Source: Candidatus Aalborgicola lynettensis (GTDB lineage: Bacteria > Pseudomonadota > Gammaproteobacteria > Burkholderiales > Burkholderiaceae_C). Taken from it: 40,540 bases of DNA. Below, piece after piece: positions 1 through 7,329 of the stretch. A program made the translations under genes and the position numbers. Where the stretch lies: positions 1 to 40,540 of the forward strand of contig JADJZE010000014.1 of assembly GCA_016719405.1 (NCBI GenBank), given 5' to 3'. A model generated the notes under the pieces. The model saw only the letters and a program-made list of their open reading frames with translations. It had not been told where the DNA came from and did no database searches. Numbering within the stretch: position 1 is the first letter of the stretch; each line of letters begins with the position of its first letter.

Positions 1-14
1 TACAGAGCAAAACC

Positions 15-48
15 TGCTCGATAAACTGGCTCGTGCTCGATAAGCTGG
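15..48 (+). repeat. Direct repeat pair upstream of intI
   Basis: Two 15-base copies, TGCTCGATAAACTGG (15-29) and TGCTCGATAAGCTGG (34-48), differ at one base and start 19 bases apart. They lie upstream of an integron integrase, where attI sites and accessory integrase-binding repeats usually sit. I cannot identify an attI core, and the window begins too close to show a cassette array. The integrase-site interpretation is inference. Confidence 0.5.
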
Positions 49-72
49 ACATAAAAACCTCCTGAAAGCCGC

Positions 73-101
73 TTGCAGTTTGGATTTACAAGCACTATAC
101 T
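73..101 (+). promoter_or_regulatory. Sigma70 promoter of the intI-imuAB operon
   Basis: A -35 box TTGCAG (73-78) and a -10 box TATACT (96-101) are separated by 17 bases, the optimal spacing. The -10 box overlaps the first bases of the LexA box, so bound repressor would block RNA polymerase. intI starts 27 bases after the -10 box. Confidence 0.7.
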
Positions 102-115
102 GGATAAACATCCAG
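100..115 (+). promoter_or_regulatory. LexA (SOS) box
   Basis: The sequence CTGGATAAACATCCAG fits the CTG-N10-CAG LexA operator and is nearly palindromic (CTGGAT/ATCCAG). It overlaps the -10 box and ends 13 bases before the intI ATG. LexA control of integron integrases and of imuAB is known separately in other bacteria. Here one site would control both because the genes are contiguous. Confidence 0.85.
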
Positions 116-128
116 TTATAAAAATTCT

Positions 129-1136
129 ATGAAACCCCGCAGTCCACCTTTGCAATCTACGCGCTTGCTCGACCAGGTGCGTGAGCGGGTTCGCTACCTG
201 CACTATAGCCTGAGCACCGAAAAAACCTACCTCTATTGGGTGCGGTTTTTTATTCGCTGGTCTGCCCACGCGGGCACCATGCGCCATCCGCGCGAGATGG
301 GTGCGCCCGAGGTGGAGGCATTCCTTACCATGCTGGCGACCGAGCGGCGCGTATCGGCTTCCACACACAACCAGGCATTGAGTGCGCTGCTCTTTTTGTA
401 CCGCGAGGTGTTGGTCGTCGAGTTGCCGTGGCTCGATGGGGTCAACCGTCCAGCGCAAAAAAAGCGCATACCCAGTGTGCTAACCAAGGAAGAAGTCGCA
501 GGCTTGCTTGTCCACATGGATGGGCAGACCGCTTTGATCGCTCGCCTGTTGTACGGCACTGGCATGCGGCTGATGGAAGGGATGCGCTTGCGCATCAAAG
601 ATGTGGATTTTGACCGCCACGTCATCATCGTGCGCGATGCCAAGGGTGGCAAAGACAGGGTGGTAATGTTGCCCCGTTCGTTGGCACCCGCTTTGCGCCT
701 GCAAATGCTGGCGGCGCGTGCGCAGTGGGAGGCAGACCGTCAGGCGCAGCGTGGGGGCGTGGAAACGCCACACGCGCTGGAGCAAAAGTACCCCCAGGTT
801 GGTCATACATGGGGTTGGTTCTGGATGTTTCCGTCGCCCACCCTGTCTATCGACCCCCGCAGTGGCGTGGAGCGGCGCCACCATTTGTACGAAGACCGGG
901 TTCAGCGCGCGCTCAAAAAGGCGGTGCCGCTGGCGGGTATTTGCAAGCCCGTCTCCGTCCACACCCTGCGCCACAGTTTTGCCACGCACCTGCTGCAAGC
1001 TGGCACCGACATTCGCACCGTGCAAGAGCTGCTGGGCCACAGTGATGTATCCACCACCATGATCTACACCCACGTGCTCAAAGTGGCCGCTGGCGGCACA
1101 GCCAGCCCGCTCGATGCATTGCTGGCCGCCGTATGA
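129..1136 (+). CDS. intI: Integron integrase (IntI-type tyrosine recombinase)
   Basis: A site-specific tyrosine recombinase that would insert and excise gene cassettes at attI/attC sites. The 335-residue length is normal for IntI. The catalytic set is visible: R147 (in GTGMRLMEG), H278 and R281 (in HTLRHSF), H304 (in LGHSD) and the nucleophile Y313 (in MIYTH). Residues about 215-262 (HALEQKYP, GWFWMFPS, DPRSGVERRHH) are the extra segment that separates IntI proteins from XerC/D. The start at 129 lies just behind a promoter overlapped by a LexA box. The stop codon overlaps the imuA start (ATGA), so the two are translationally coupled. No cassette or attC is visible, because upstream sequence is cut off by the window edge. 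Family assignment is secure; activity is not shown. Confidence 0.93.
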   Translation: MKPRSPPLQSTRLLDQVRERVRYLHYSLSTEKTYLYWVRFFIRWSAHAGTMRHPREMGAPEVEAFLTMLATERRVSASTHNQALSALLFLYREVLVVELPWLDGVNRPAQKKRIPSVLTKEEVAGLLVHMDGQTALIARLLYGTGMRLMEGMRLRIKDVDFDRHVIIVRDAKGGKDRVVMLPRSLAPALRLQMLAARAQWEADRQAQRGGVETPHALEQKYPQVGHTWGWFWMFPSPTLSIDPRSGVERRHHLYEDRVQRALKKAVPLAGICKPVSVHTLRHSFATHLLQAGTDIRTVQELLGHSDVSTTMIYTHVLKVAAGGTASPLDALLAAV

Positions 1137-1825
1137 ACCCCGCCCACAACACCATTTTGGCCCAGGTGCATGCCGATGTGTGGCATGCCAACACGCTGGC
1201 CACCGCGCCCGCGCAGGTGCTGCCCACGGGCGACGCGGCGCTGGACGCGCAGTTGCCGGGTGGCGGCTGGCCCGTGGGGGCTTTGAGCGAAATTTTGCAA
1301 CCCGCAGGTGTGCACAGCGAATGGCGCCTGCTGCTGCCCGCGCTTGCGCACAGCGGCACCGGGGCGGTGGTGCTGGTGGGGCCGCCGCAGCCGCCGTTTG
1401 GCCCGGCGCTGGCGGCGCAGGGGCTGCACACCCGGCGTCTGCTGTGGGTGGCCGCCACGCTGCCCGCGCAGCGTTTGTGGGCTGCCGAGCAGGCCTTGCG
1501 CTGTGCGGATGTGGATGCGGTGCTGGCCTGGCTGCCCCAGGCACGGGCCGACCAGCTGCGCCGCCTGCAAATGGCCGCTGCCAGCTTTAACAAACTGCTG
1601 TGGGTGCTGCGCCCCGAGCAGGTGCAACACGATTCGTCCCCCGCCGTGCTGCGCGTGTGGGTGGTGCCCGTTGGGGTGCCCGTGGCGGATGCGTCCATGG
1701 CGGATGGGCTGGCGCTGCGTGTGCTCAAGCGCCGGGGCCCCCCGCTGGCACAGGCCTTGCACCTGCACGCGCGCAGCCGGCACCGGTCTGGCCTGGCGGC
1801 TGCCCATGCGAGCCGGCGGCCGTAG
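1133..1825 (+). CDS. imuA: ImuA, RecA/SulA-like mutasome accessory protein
   Basis: Resembles ImuA, a degenerate RecA-like protein that works with ImuB and DnaE2 in SOS-induced translesion synthesis. The 230-residue length fits. The start of the conserved region (LPTGDAALDAQLPGGGWPVGALSEIL) and the later RRLLWVAA and FNKLLWVLRP stretches match the family as I know it; a classical Walker A motif is absent, also as expected. The ATG at 1133 overlaps the intI stop, so translation is coupled to the integrase. imuB follows after 54 bases. The C-terminus is Arg/His-rich and not strongly conserved. Identification rests on recognised motifs plus the adjacency of imuB. Confidence 0.85.
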   Translation: MNPAHNTILAQVHADVWHANTLATAPAQVLPTGDAALDAQLPGGGWPVGALSEILQPAGVHSEWRLLLPALAHSGTGAVVLVGPPQPPFGPALAAQGLHTRRLLWVAATLPAQRLWAAEQALRCADVDAVLAWLPQARADQLRRLQMAAASFNKLLWVLRPEQVQHDSSPAVLRVWVVPVGVPVADASMADGLALRVLKRRGPPLAQALHLHARSRHRSGLAAAHASRRP

Positions 1826-1879
1826 CGCAACACGAACCGGTGCAGCCGCCAGTGCAGGGCCAAGAACAGGAGCACACCC

Positions 1880-3376
1880 ATGCACTGGATTGCCTTACGG
1901 CCCACGCCTGATGCACCCCATGTACCGCCGCCACCCGCCCTGGTGGACGCGCTGGCCGCCTGGGCCTGGCATGCGCTGCAGTTCACCCCACTGGTGGCGC
2001 AGGTGGATGGTGTGCTGGTGCTGGAGGTGTCAAGCAGCGAACGCCTGTTTGGCGGGCGGCACCGGTTGCTGCAGCAATTATTTAAGCCAAATATGCCATT
2101 TGCGCACACCAGATGTGCGCAAGCAGCTACATCTTTGATAGCAATCGGGCGCTTGCTGGCGACCCATCCCACTCTGCCGCCGGACGCCCTGCCGCTGCAC
2201 ACCCTGGCCTGCGCACGTCCCCACGCCGCCACGCTGGCGCGTCTGGGCCTGCGCACCTGGGGGCAACTGCGTGCCCTGCCACGTGGTGGGCTGGTGCGCC
2301 GGTTTGGCGCAGAACTGCTCGATGCGCTGGACCGCGCTTACGGCCAGGCGCCAGAGGTCTACCCCTGGCTCACCGTGCCCGAGGTGTTTGATATGCCGCT
2401 GGAGCTGGTTGCCAGCGTAGAGGCGGCCCCGGCCCTGCTGTTTGGTGCGCGGCGCTTGCTGGCGCAGCTGCAGCTGTGGCTGCGTGCACGCCAGCAGGGC
2501 GTGCTGGCGCTGGAGCTGCGCTGGGACCTGGACGCACGCCGCTCCAACGCCCTGCATGTGGACGCGCACCACAGCGCCGGGCACGGTGGCCGCCTGCTGC
2601 TGCGCACCGCCCAGCCCACCCAAGACATGGCCCACCTGGAGCGCCTGCTGGCCGAGCAACTGGCGCGCGTTACGCTGCCGGCACCGGTGCTGTACCTGCA
2701 CCTGCGCGCCGTGCAAACCCAGGCCATGGCAGGCGACAGTGCCAGCCTGCTGCCCGATGACGTGCGCCAGGGCGACCGACTGCACCAGTTGCTGGAGCGC
2801 CTGAGCGCGCGCTTAGGTGCACAGCAGGTGCTGCGCGCCTCCCTGCAGGCCAGCCACCAGCCAGAACACATGCAACACTGGCACCCGGCCACAGCCACAG
2901 CCACAGCCACAGCCACAGCCACAGCCACAGCCACGGATGCAGGTGCAGGTGCAGGTGCAGGTGCAGGTGCAGGTGCAGGTGCAGCCCGGAAAACGATATT
3001 TGCTATTCAATCAGGAGCTGCTTGCGCACGTCTGGTGTGCGCAAATGGACTAAACGACACACAAAAAGTCAGCCTCCAAAGAACCGGACCGGGCGCTCCC
3101 GGCGCCTGCTACCCCACCTGGCTGCTGGCCAGCCCGCAGCGCCTGGGCGTGCTGCAAGGCCAGCCGCAGTACCACGGCGCACTCACCCTGTTGGCGGGGC
3201 CCCAGCGCATTGAGGCCGGTTGGCTGCAGGGTGACACCGACTGCGCCCTGCGCGACTACTTTGTGGCCCGCAGCCCCGGCGCCGGGCTGGTGTGGGTGTA
3301 CCGCGACCGTTTGCGCCAGCACGGCGTGCCGGGCCCACAAGGGCGGGACTGGTATTTACATGGGCTTTTTGCGTAG
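1880..3376 (+). CDS. imuB: ImuB, Y-family polymerase-like mutasome protein
   Basis: A Y-family DNA polymerase relative that lacks polymerase activity and is thought to link ImuA, DnaE2 and the sliding clamp during SOS mutagenesis. It has 498 residues. The N-terminus MHWIALRP, the QVDGVLVLEVSSSERLFGG segment and the C-terminal VWVYRDRL...WYLHGLFA are typical. Two unusual in-frame regions are present. Residues about 66-90 are encoded by a dispersed palindrome. Residues about 338-392 are encoded by two hexamer arrays (Thr-Ala and Ala-Gly runs) plus a second, inverted copy of that palindrome. The reading frame stays open through all of these. dnaE2 does not follow; an MlaE-type permease gene starts 73 bases downstream. 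The first insertion lies in the conserved catalytic-like domain, so function may be altered. Confidence 0.88.
   Translation: MHWIALRPTPDAPHVPPPPALVDALAAWAWHALQFTPLVAQVDGVLVLEVSSSERLFGGRHRLLQQLFKPNMPFAHTRCAQAATSLIAIGRLLATHPTLPPDALPLHTLACARPHAATLARLGLRTWGQLRALPRGGLVRRFGAELLDALDRAYGQAPEVYPWLTVPEVFDMPLELVASVEAAPALLFGARRLLAQLQLWLRARQQGVLALELRWDLDARRSNALHVDAHHSAGHGGRLLLRTAQPTQDMAHLERLLAEQLARVTLPAPVLYLHLRAVQTQAMAGDSASLLPDDVRQGDRLHQLLERLSARLGAQQVLRASLQASHQPEHMQHWHPATATATATATATATATDAGAGAGAGAGAGAGAARKTIFAIQSGAACARLVCANGLNDTQKVSLQRTGPGAPGACYPTWLLASPQRLGVLQGQPQYHGALTLLAGPQRIEAGWLQGDTDCALRDYFVARSPGAGLVWVYRDRLRQHGVPGPQGRDWYLHGLFA
2096..2130 (-). repeat. REP-like palindromic element, copy 1 (inside imuB)
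   Basis: Perfect 9-base arms TTGCGCACA (2100-2108) and TGTGCGCAA (2114-2122) flank a 5-base loop. Read on the minus strand, the 35-base core matches the core at 3014-3048 at 33 of 35 positions. It is translated in frame as part of ImuB (around PFAHTRCAQAAT). Confidence 0.8.
2891..2932 (+). repeat. Hexamer tandem array ACAGCC x7 in imuB
   Basis: Seven perfect copies of ACAGCC encode an alternating Thr-Ala run. Gain or loss of copies would keep the reading frame. Confidence 0.95.
2941..2982 (+). repeat. Hexamer tandem array AGGTGC x7 in imuB
   Basis: Seven perfect copies of AGGTGC encode an alternating Gly-Ala run. It begins eight bases after the ACAGCC array and ends 31 bases before the second palindromic element. 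Confidence 0.95.
3014..3048 (+). repeat. REP-like palindromic element, copy 2 (inside imuB)
   Basis: Arms TTGCGCAC (3022-3029) and GTGCGCAA (3037-3044) flank a 7-base loop. Orientation is opposite to copy 1. It is translated in frame (around GAACARLVCANG). Confidence 0.8.
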
Positions 3377-3449
3377 TCGTCTCCAACCGGCCCCACGCCT
3401 GGCGGGCCCGGCTGCGGAGCATGGGGGGCCAAGTCCTTATCATCGGCCC

Positions 3450-4250
3450 ATGCGTGCCCATCCACCCCACTCCAACCCACCCCACCGCGTCAGCCGCTGG
3501 TGCGCGGCCGCACAGCGCCAGCTGGTCAGTTGGTGGTTCATGCTGCAGTTCGGGGCTGCGGTACTGGTGCTGGGCTTGAGTCCGCGCACCTACACGGCGC
3601 AATTTCGGGCGGCCACTGCGCGCCAGTTGCTCATGACCACCTGGCAAGTGCTGCCGTGGTTTAGCAGCCTGGCGGCGCTTTTAAGTCTGGTGCTAATCCG
3701 CATCGTGGTGGTCACGGCAGTGAGTTACGGCTTGTCGCAGTACGCGCTGCAAATGGTGGTGCGGGTGCTGGTGCTGGAGCTGATTCCGCTGTCGGCCGCC
3801 ATGTTTGTGGCCCTGCGCAGCGGCCTGGCCTTCAATGCCGGTGCAACACCGGGCCAGCCTGCGCACGGTATGCCAACCCTGCAAAGCTTGAGCCCGCAGC
3901 GCCTGCAAACCGAACTGGCGCCGCGCGTGCTGGCCGACGCGTTTTCCGTGTTGACGCTGGCCATGGTTAACAGTGTGCTGGTGCTGGTGCTGGCGTACCT
4001 TGTCGTCTACGGCCTGTCGCCCTGGGGGTTGCCTGGTTTTACCCGCACAGTGGGGCAGGTGTTTGACCTGGCCGTGAGCCTGGGCTTTTTGCTCAAGATT
4101 ATTTTGTTCAGCCTGGCCGTGGCCGTGGTGCCGATGGCCGCCAGCCTGCAGGCCTGGTCCACCCGCAGTACCATGCAACCTGGCGCCGTGCGTTTGTTTC
4201 TGGTGCTGTTGCTCCTTGAGGTGGGCTTCTTGATGGTCAAATACATCTGA
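3450..4250 (+). CDS. MlaE-family ABC transporter permease
   Basis: An inner-membrane permease of the MlaE type, the family that moves phospholipids or other lipids between the inner and outer membranes together with an MCE protein and an ATPase. I chose the ATG at 3450 because it gives 266 residues, the usual family size; the frame is open further upstream but there overlaps imuB. Several hydrophobic segments are visible (about residues 26-46, 65-87, 95-115, 160-190, 205-230 and 245-264). The MCE gene starts four bases after the stop. No ATP-binding subunit is encoded next to it. The family call rests on the membrane pattern, size and the MCE partner. Confidence 0.75.
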   Translation: MRAHPPHSNPPHRVSRWCAAAQRQLVSWWFMLQFGAAVLVLGLSPRTYTAQFRAATARQLLMTTWQVLPWFSSLAALLSLVLIRIVVVTAVSYGLSQYALQMVVRVLVLELIPLSAAMFVALRSGLAFNAGATPGQPAHGMPTLQSLSPQRLQTELAPRVLADAFSVLTLAMVNSVLVLVLAYLVVYGLSPWGLPGFTRTVGQVFDLAVSLGFLLKIILFSLAVAVVPMAASLQAWSTRSTMQPGAVRLFLVLLLLEVGFLMVKYI

Positions 4251-4254
4251 ATCT

Positions 4255-5244
4255 ATGCACCCGCCACCAACACCAACCCCACCCACTACCGAACCCATTG
4301 CCAACCTGGAGCGCAAGGCCGCTCTGCTGCTGGCACTGGTGGTTGCCGTGATTCTGGGCTTTTTGCTCTATGTGATGGTTGCCCGTGGCCTGTTCGAGAC
4401 CAGCCAGCAACTGGTGCTGATCGCCGACGACTCCGAGGGCGTGATCGTTGGCATGGATCTGACCTTCTCGGGTTTTCCGATTGGGCGCGTGCGCCGCATT
4501 GAACTGGCGGCAGACGGCAAAGTCCGCATGGTGATTGACGTGCCGCTCAAAGACGCAGGCTGGCTGCGCACCAGCAGCGTCTTCACCATGGAGCGCGGCA
4601 TGGTGGGCGACACCCGCATCCGCGCTTTCAGCGGGATACTGAGCGACCCGCCACTGCCCGCCAATGCCGAGCGTGTGGTGCTGCGCGGCGACACTGCCGC
4701 CGAGTTGCCGCGCCTGGTGGCCAGTGCGCGTGCCATTCTGGAAAACCTGGAGGCCATGACCGCAACCGAGTCCAGCCTGAACGCCAGCCTGGCCCACATC
4801 AAAACCACCACCGAACGCATGACCGGCCCTTATGGCGCGCTCACCGGCGTGCTGGGCAGCGACGACAACGCCCGCAAAATCATCCAGACGCTGGAGCGCA
4901 CCAACGCCCTGCTGGCCAAAACCGACCAGCGTGTTTTTGGCACCGGTGGTGTGATGGATGGCACACAAAGCGCCATTCGCAGCGCCAAAACCACGCTCGA
5001 CAGCGGCAACGAAGCCGCCCGGCAACTCACGCTGGTTTTGCAGGATGCGCGGAACACCCTGGCCAAGGTCGATGCGGTGCTGGCGGAGGCCCAAGCCGTG
5101 GGCGCCAACGCCCGCGTAGCCTCTACCGACCTGGTCACGCTGCGCGCCGAAGTCGAAGCCAGCCTGCGCCGCATCGGCCAGCTCACCACCGAGATCAACC
5201 GCAAGTGGCCTTTTGCCCGCGATACCGAGATCACGCTGCCATGA
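4255..5244 (+). CDS. MCE-family (MlaD-like) lipid-transport substrate-binding protein
   Basis: An MCE protein anchored in the inner membrane by one N-terminal helix (about residues 22-44, ALLLALVVAVILGFLLYVMV) with the rest in the periplasm. A single MCE domain follows (about 47-140), with typical wording such as GVIVGMDLTFSGFPIGRVRRIEL and a segment ending GDTRIRAFSG. Residues about 155-310 are a helical tail rich in Ala, Thr and Leu, probably coiled coil. MCE proteins form rings that guide lipids between membranes with an MlaE permease. The 329-residue length is normal for single-MCE proteins with a tail. The stop overlaps the downstream lipoprotein start, pointing to one operon. Confidence 0.85.
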   Translation: MHPPPTPTPPTTEPIANLERKAALLLALVVAVILGFLLYVMVARGLFETSQQLVLIADDSEGVIVGMDLTFSGFPIGRVRRIELAADGKVRMVIDVPLKDAGWLRTSSVFTMERGMVGDTRIRAFSGILSDPPLPANAERVVLRGDTAAELPRLVASARAILENLEAMTATESSLNASLAHIKTTTERMTGPYGALTGVLGSDDNARKIIQTLERTNALLAKTDQRVFGTGGVMDGTQSAIRSAKTTLDSGNEAARQLTLVLQDARNTLAKVDAVLAEAQAVGANARVASTDLVTLRAEVEASLRRIGQLTTEINRKWPFARDTEITLP

Positions 5245-6017
5245 GACCCATGTTATTGGCCCTGTGCGCGACCCTGCTGGGTGCCTGCGCCAGCACACCG
5301 CCGCCACCCGACTGGCAGGCCAGCGCCTTTGACGCACGCAACCACTATGTGTCGGCCTACCTTGAAGGCAACACCCGCGTGGCCGATTGGGAGTTTGCCC
5401 GTGCCCAAAACGAAGTGTCCCGCACCGGCCGCCCTGACCGGATGGCGCGCCTGGAACTGGTGCGCTGCGCCACCCAGGCGGCCAGCCTGGTGCTGGAGCC
5501 CTGCACCGGGTACCTTGCCATCGCCGCAGATGCACTACCACCCGAACAAGCCTACGCTGCCTTCCTCAGCGGGCAGTGGGCGGGGCTCGACGCCAAACTG
5601 CTTCCCCCCGCATACCAGAGCCTGGTGCAGCAGCCGATGCCAAGCGCAGCGCACGGCACCGCCGCAACGCAGGGCGCCACCAGCTCTACCAGCGCCACCA
5701 GTGCGAATAGTGTCAGCGGTGCCAGTGGTGCTGCTGCAAGCAGCCTGCTTAAACCGATAGAAGATCCCTTGTCGCGCCTGGTGGCCGCTGCCGTGCTGCT
5801 GCAGCGGGGGCAAATCGGCCCCGCCGATGTGGCATTGGCGGTGGACGCGGCATCGGCGCAGGGGTGGCGCAGGCCGTTGCTGGCGTGGCTGGGTGTGCAA
5901 TTCACCCGCGCCCATGCAGCCGGAGACGCCGCGCAGGCCGCCCGTGTGCAGCGCCGCATTGACACGGTGCTGCACACAGCAGTCCCCGCCATGGGTGCGC
6001 CACAGGACCACCGATGA
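5241..6017 (+). CDS. Putative lipoprotein linked to the MCE transporter
   Basis: The ATG at 5241 overlaps the MCE gene stop (ATGA), indicating translational coupling. The 258-residue product begins with a lipoprotein signal peptide and lipobox (LLGAC, predicted lipidated Cys at about position 16). The middle (about residues 135-175) is a low-complexity Ser/Ala/Thr linker. The flanking parts are helical and Ala-rich. I do not recognise a named domain, and it does not look like the usual PqiC/ABC-auxiliary lipoprotein. Context suggests an envelope partner of the upstream permease and MCE protein. Function is unassigned. Confidence 0.75.
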   Translation: MRPMLLALCATLLGACASTPPPPDWQASAFDARNHYVSAYLEGNTRVADWEFARAQNEVSRTGRPDRMARLELVRCATQAASLVLEPCTGYLAIAADALPPEQAYAAFLSGQWAGLDAKLLPPAYQSLVQQPMPSAAHGTAATQGATSSTSATSANSVSGASGAAASSLLKPIEDPLSRLVAAAVLLQRGQIGPADVALAVDAASAQGWRRPLLAWLGVQFTRAHAAGDAAQAARVQRRIDTVLHTAVPAMGAPQDHR

Positions 6018-6084
6018 CATTGCGCACACCCGGTACCAATTGACGCAAAAGCCCTCGGGCCCCAAAAGAAAGCTGGCGGGCAAC

Positions 6085-6119
6085 GAGCAACGAGCAACGA
6101 GCAGTGAGCAGTGAGCAGT
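6085..6119 (+). repeat. Heptamer tandem repeat (GAGCARY x5)
   Basis: Five 7-base units, GAGCAAC twice then GAGCAGT three times, lie between the lipoprotein gene and the ornithine cyclodeaminase gene. The rest of this intergenic stretch (6018-6255) holds no gene I can support; it turns AT-rich towards the next start. Confidence 0.85.
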
Positions 6120-6255
6120 ACAGTGGCCACATAGTGCCGTTATGGCAGTCATGGTTAACTAAATGCTAGAAAATTGTCAAAAAGCAGGCAAAGTTGGCGA
6201 TTTACATTAGATGCGGAAATGGAGACACTTCTCTAAAGCCGCAGGAGAACACGCC

Positions 6256-7329
6256 ATGAGCCAAATTTTCAACAACCCAACCGCCAACCAGACCTTGTTC
6301 CTTAGCGTGCGCGATGTGGCCCACATCGTCGCCCAAGTGGGCATGCCCCAGGTGCTGGCACGCATGGCCGGCTGCATCCAGGCCGACTACCTGCGCTGGG
6401 GCGACTTTGACAAAGTGGCGCGCGTGGCGGCCCACTCGCCCGAGGGCGTGATCGAACTCATGCCCATTGCCGACGCCCACACCTACACCTTCAAATACGT
6501 CAACGGCCACCCCAAAAACACCCGCGTGGGCCTGCCCACCGTGATGGCTTTTGGTGTACTGGCCGATGTGGACACCGGTGCCCCCCTGCTGCTCAGCGAA
6601 TTAACCCTCACCACCGCCTTGCGCACCGCCGCCATGTCCGCCGTGGCAGCACGCGCGCTGGCCCGCCCCGGCAGCACCACCATGGCGTTGATTGGCAATG
6701 GCGCCCAAGCCGAGTTCCAGGCACTGGCCTTTCAGCACCTGTTGGGTATCCAGGAAATCAGCCTGTTCGACACCGACCCCGCCGCCACCCGCAAGCTGCT
6801 GCACAACCTGCGCGCCAGTGGGCTGCGCCTTGTGGCGTGCGACAGCATTGCGCAGGCCGTGCGTGGGGCCGACATTGTGACCACCGTGACGGCGGACAAA
6901 ACCAACGCTACCATCCTCACTCCTGATCTACTGGAGCCGGGCATGCACATCAATGGCGTGGGGGGCGATTGCCCTGGCAAGACCGAGCTGCACCCCGACG
7001 TGCTGCGCCAGTCCGCCGTGTTTGTGCAATACGAGCCGCAAACGCGTGTGGAAGGCGACTTGCAAAACCTGCCGGCCGACTTTGCCGTCACCGAGTTGTG
7101 GCAGGTGCTGGCCGGCCATGCGCCGGGGCGCACATCGGCAGGCCAGATTACCGTGTTTGATTCGGTTGGCTTTGCGCTGGAAGATTTCTCGGCGCTGCGC
7201 TACCTGCGCGATACCGCCGCCGAGCTGGGCCTGGGCCAGCGCCTCTCCTTGGTGCCGACACTGAACGACCCCAAAGACCTGTTTGAACTGCTGCGCCCGG
7301 TCGCAGCCCCACTGGCCTTGGCAGCATGA
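6256..7329 (+). CDS. ocd: Ornithine cyclodeaminase
   Basis: Predicted to convert L-ornithine to L-proline and ammonia with bound NAD+. The start at 6256 is preferred over the upstream in-frame ATG at 6211 because AGGAGA sits seven bases before it; this gives 357 residues, typical for the family. Recognisable parts are the Rossmann segment LIGNGAQAEFQALA (about 134-147) and the conserved GVGGDCPGKTELHPDVL (about 234-250) near the active site. The stop overlaps the arginase start by four bases, so the two enzymes are coupled: arginase makes ornithine and this enzyme turns it into proline. The related alanine dehydrogenase/mu-crystallin families are the alternative, but the GGDCPGKTEL motif favours ornithine cyclodeaminase. 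Confidence 0.9.
   Translation: MSQIFNNPTANQTLFLSVRDVAHIVAQVGMPQVLARMAGCIQADYLRWGDFDKVARVAAHSPEGVIELMPIADAHTYTFKYVNGHPKNTRVGLPTVMAFGVLADVDTGAPLLLSELTLTTALRTAAMSAVAARALARPGSTTMALIGNGAQAEFQALAFQHLLGIQEISLFDTDPAATRKLLHNLRASGLRLVACDSIAQAVRGADIVTTVTADKTNATILTPDLLEPGMHINGVGGDCPGKTELHPDVLRQSAVFVQYEPQTRVEGDLQNLPADFAVTELWQVLAGHAPGRTSAGQITVFDSVGFALEDFSALRYLRDTAAELGLGQRLSLVPTLNDPKDLFELLRPVAAPLALAA

Noticed and set aside
480..1544. Long minus-strand open frame opposite intI and imuA
   Set aside because: Low-complexity Pro/Ala/Arg-rich translation with no family features; a shadow of GC-rich genes on the other strand.
2891..2982. CRISPR-like array
   Set aside because: Contiguous hexamers without spacers; a minisatellite, not CRISPR. 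No CRISPR array was seen elsewhere.
3210..3449. Upstream extension of the MlaE permease frame
   Set aside because: It overlaps the imuB 3' end and adds non-family residues; the ATG at 3450 gives the normal family length.
4237..5541. 434-codon minus-strand frame opposite the MCE gene
   Set aside because: It opposes a well-supported MCE protein and shows no recognisable domain.
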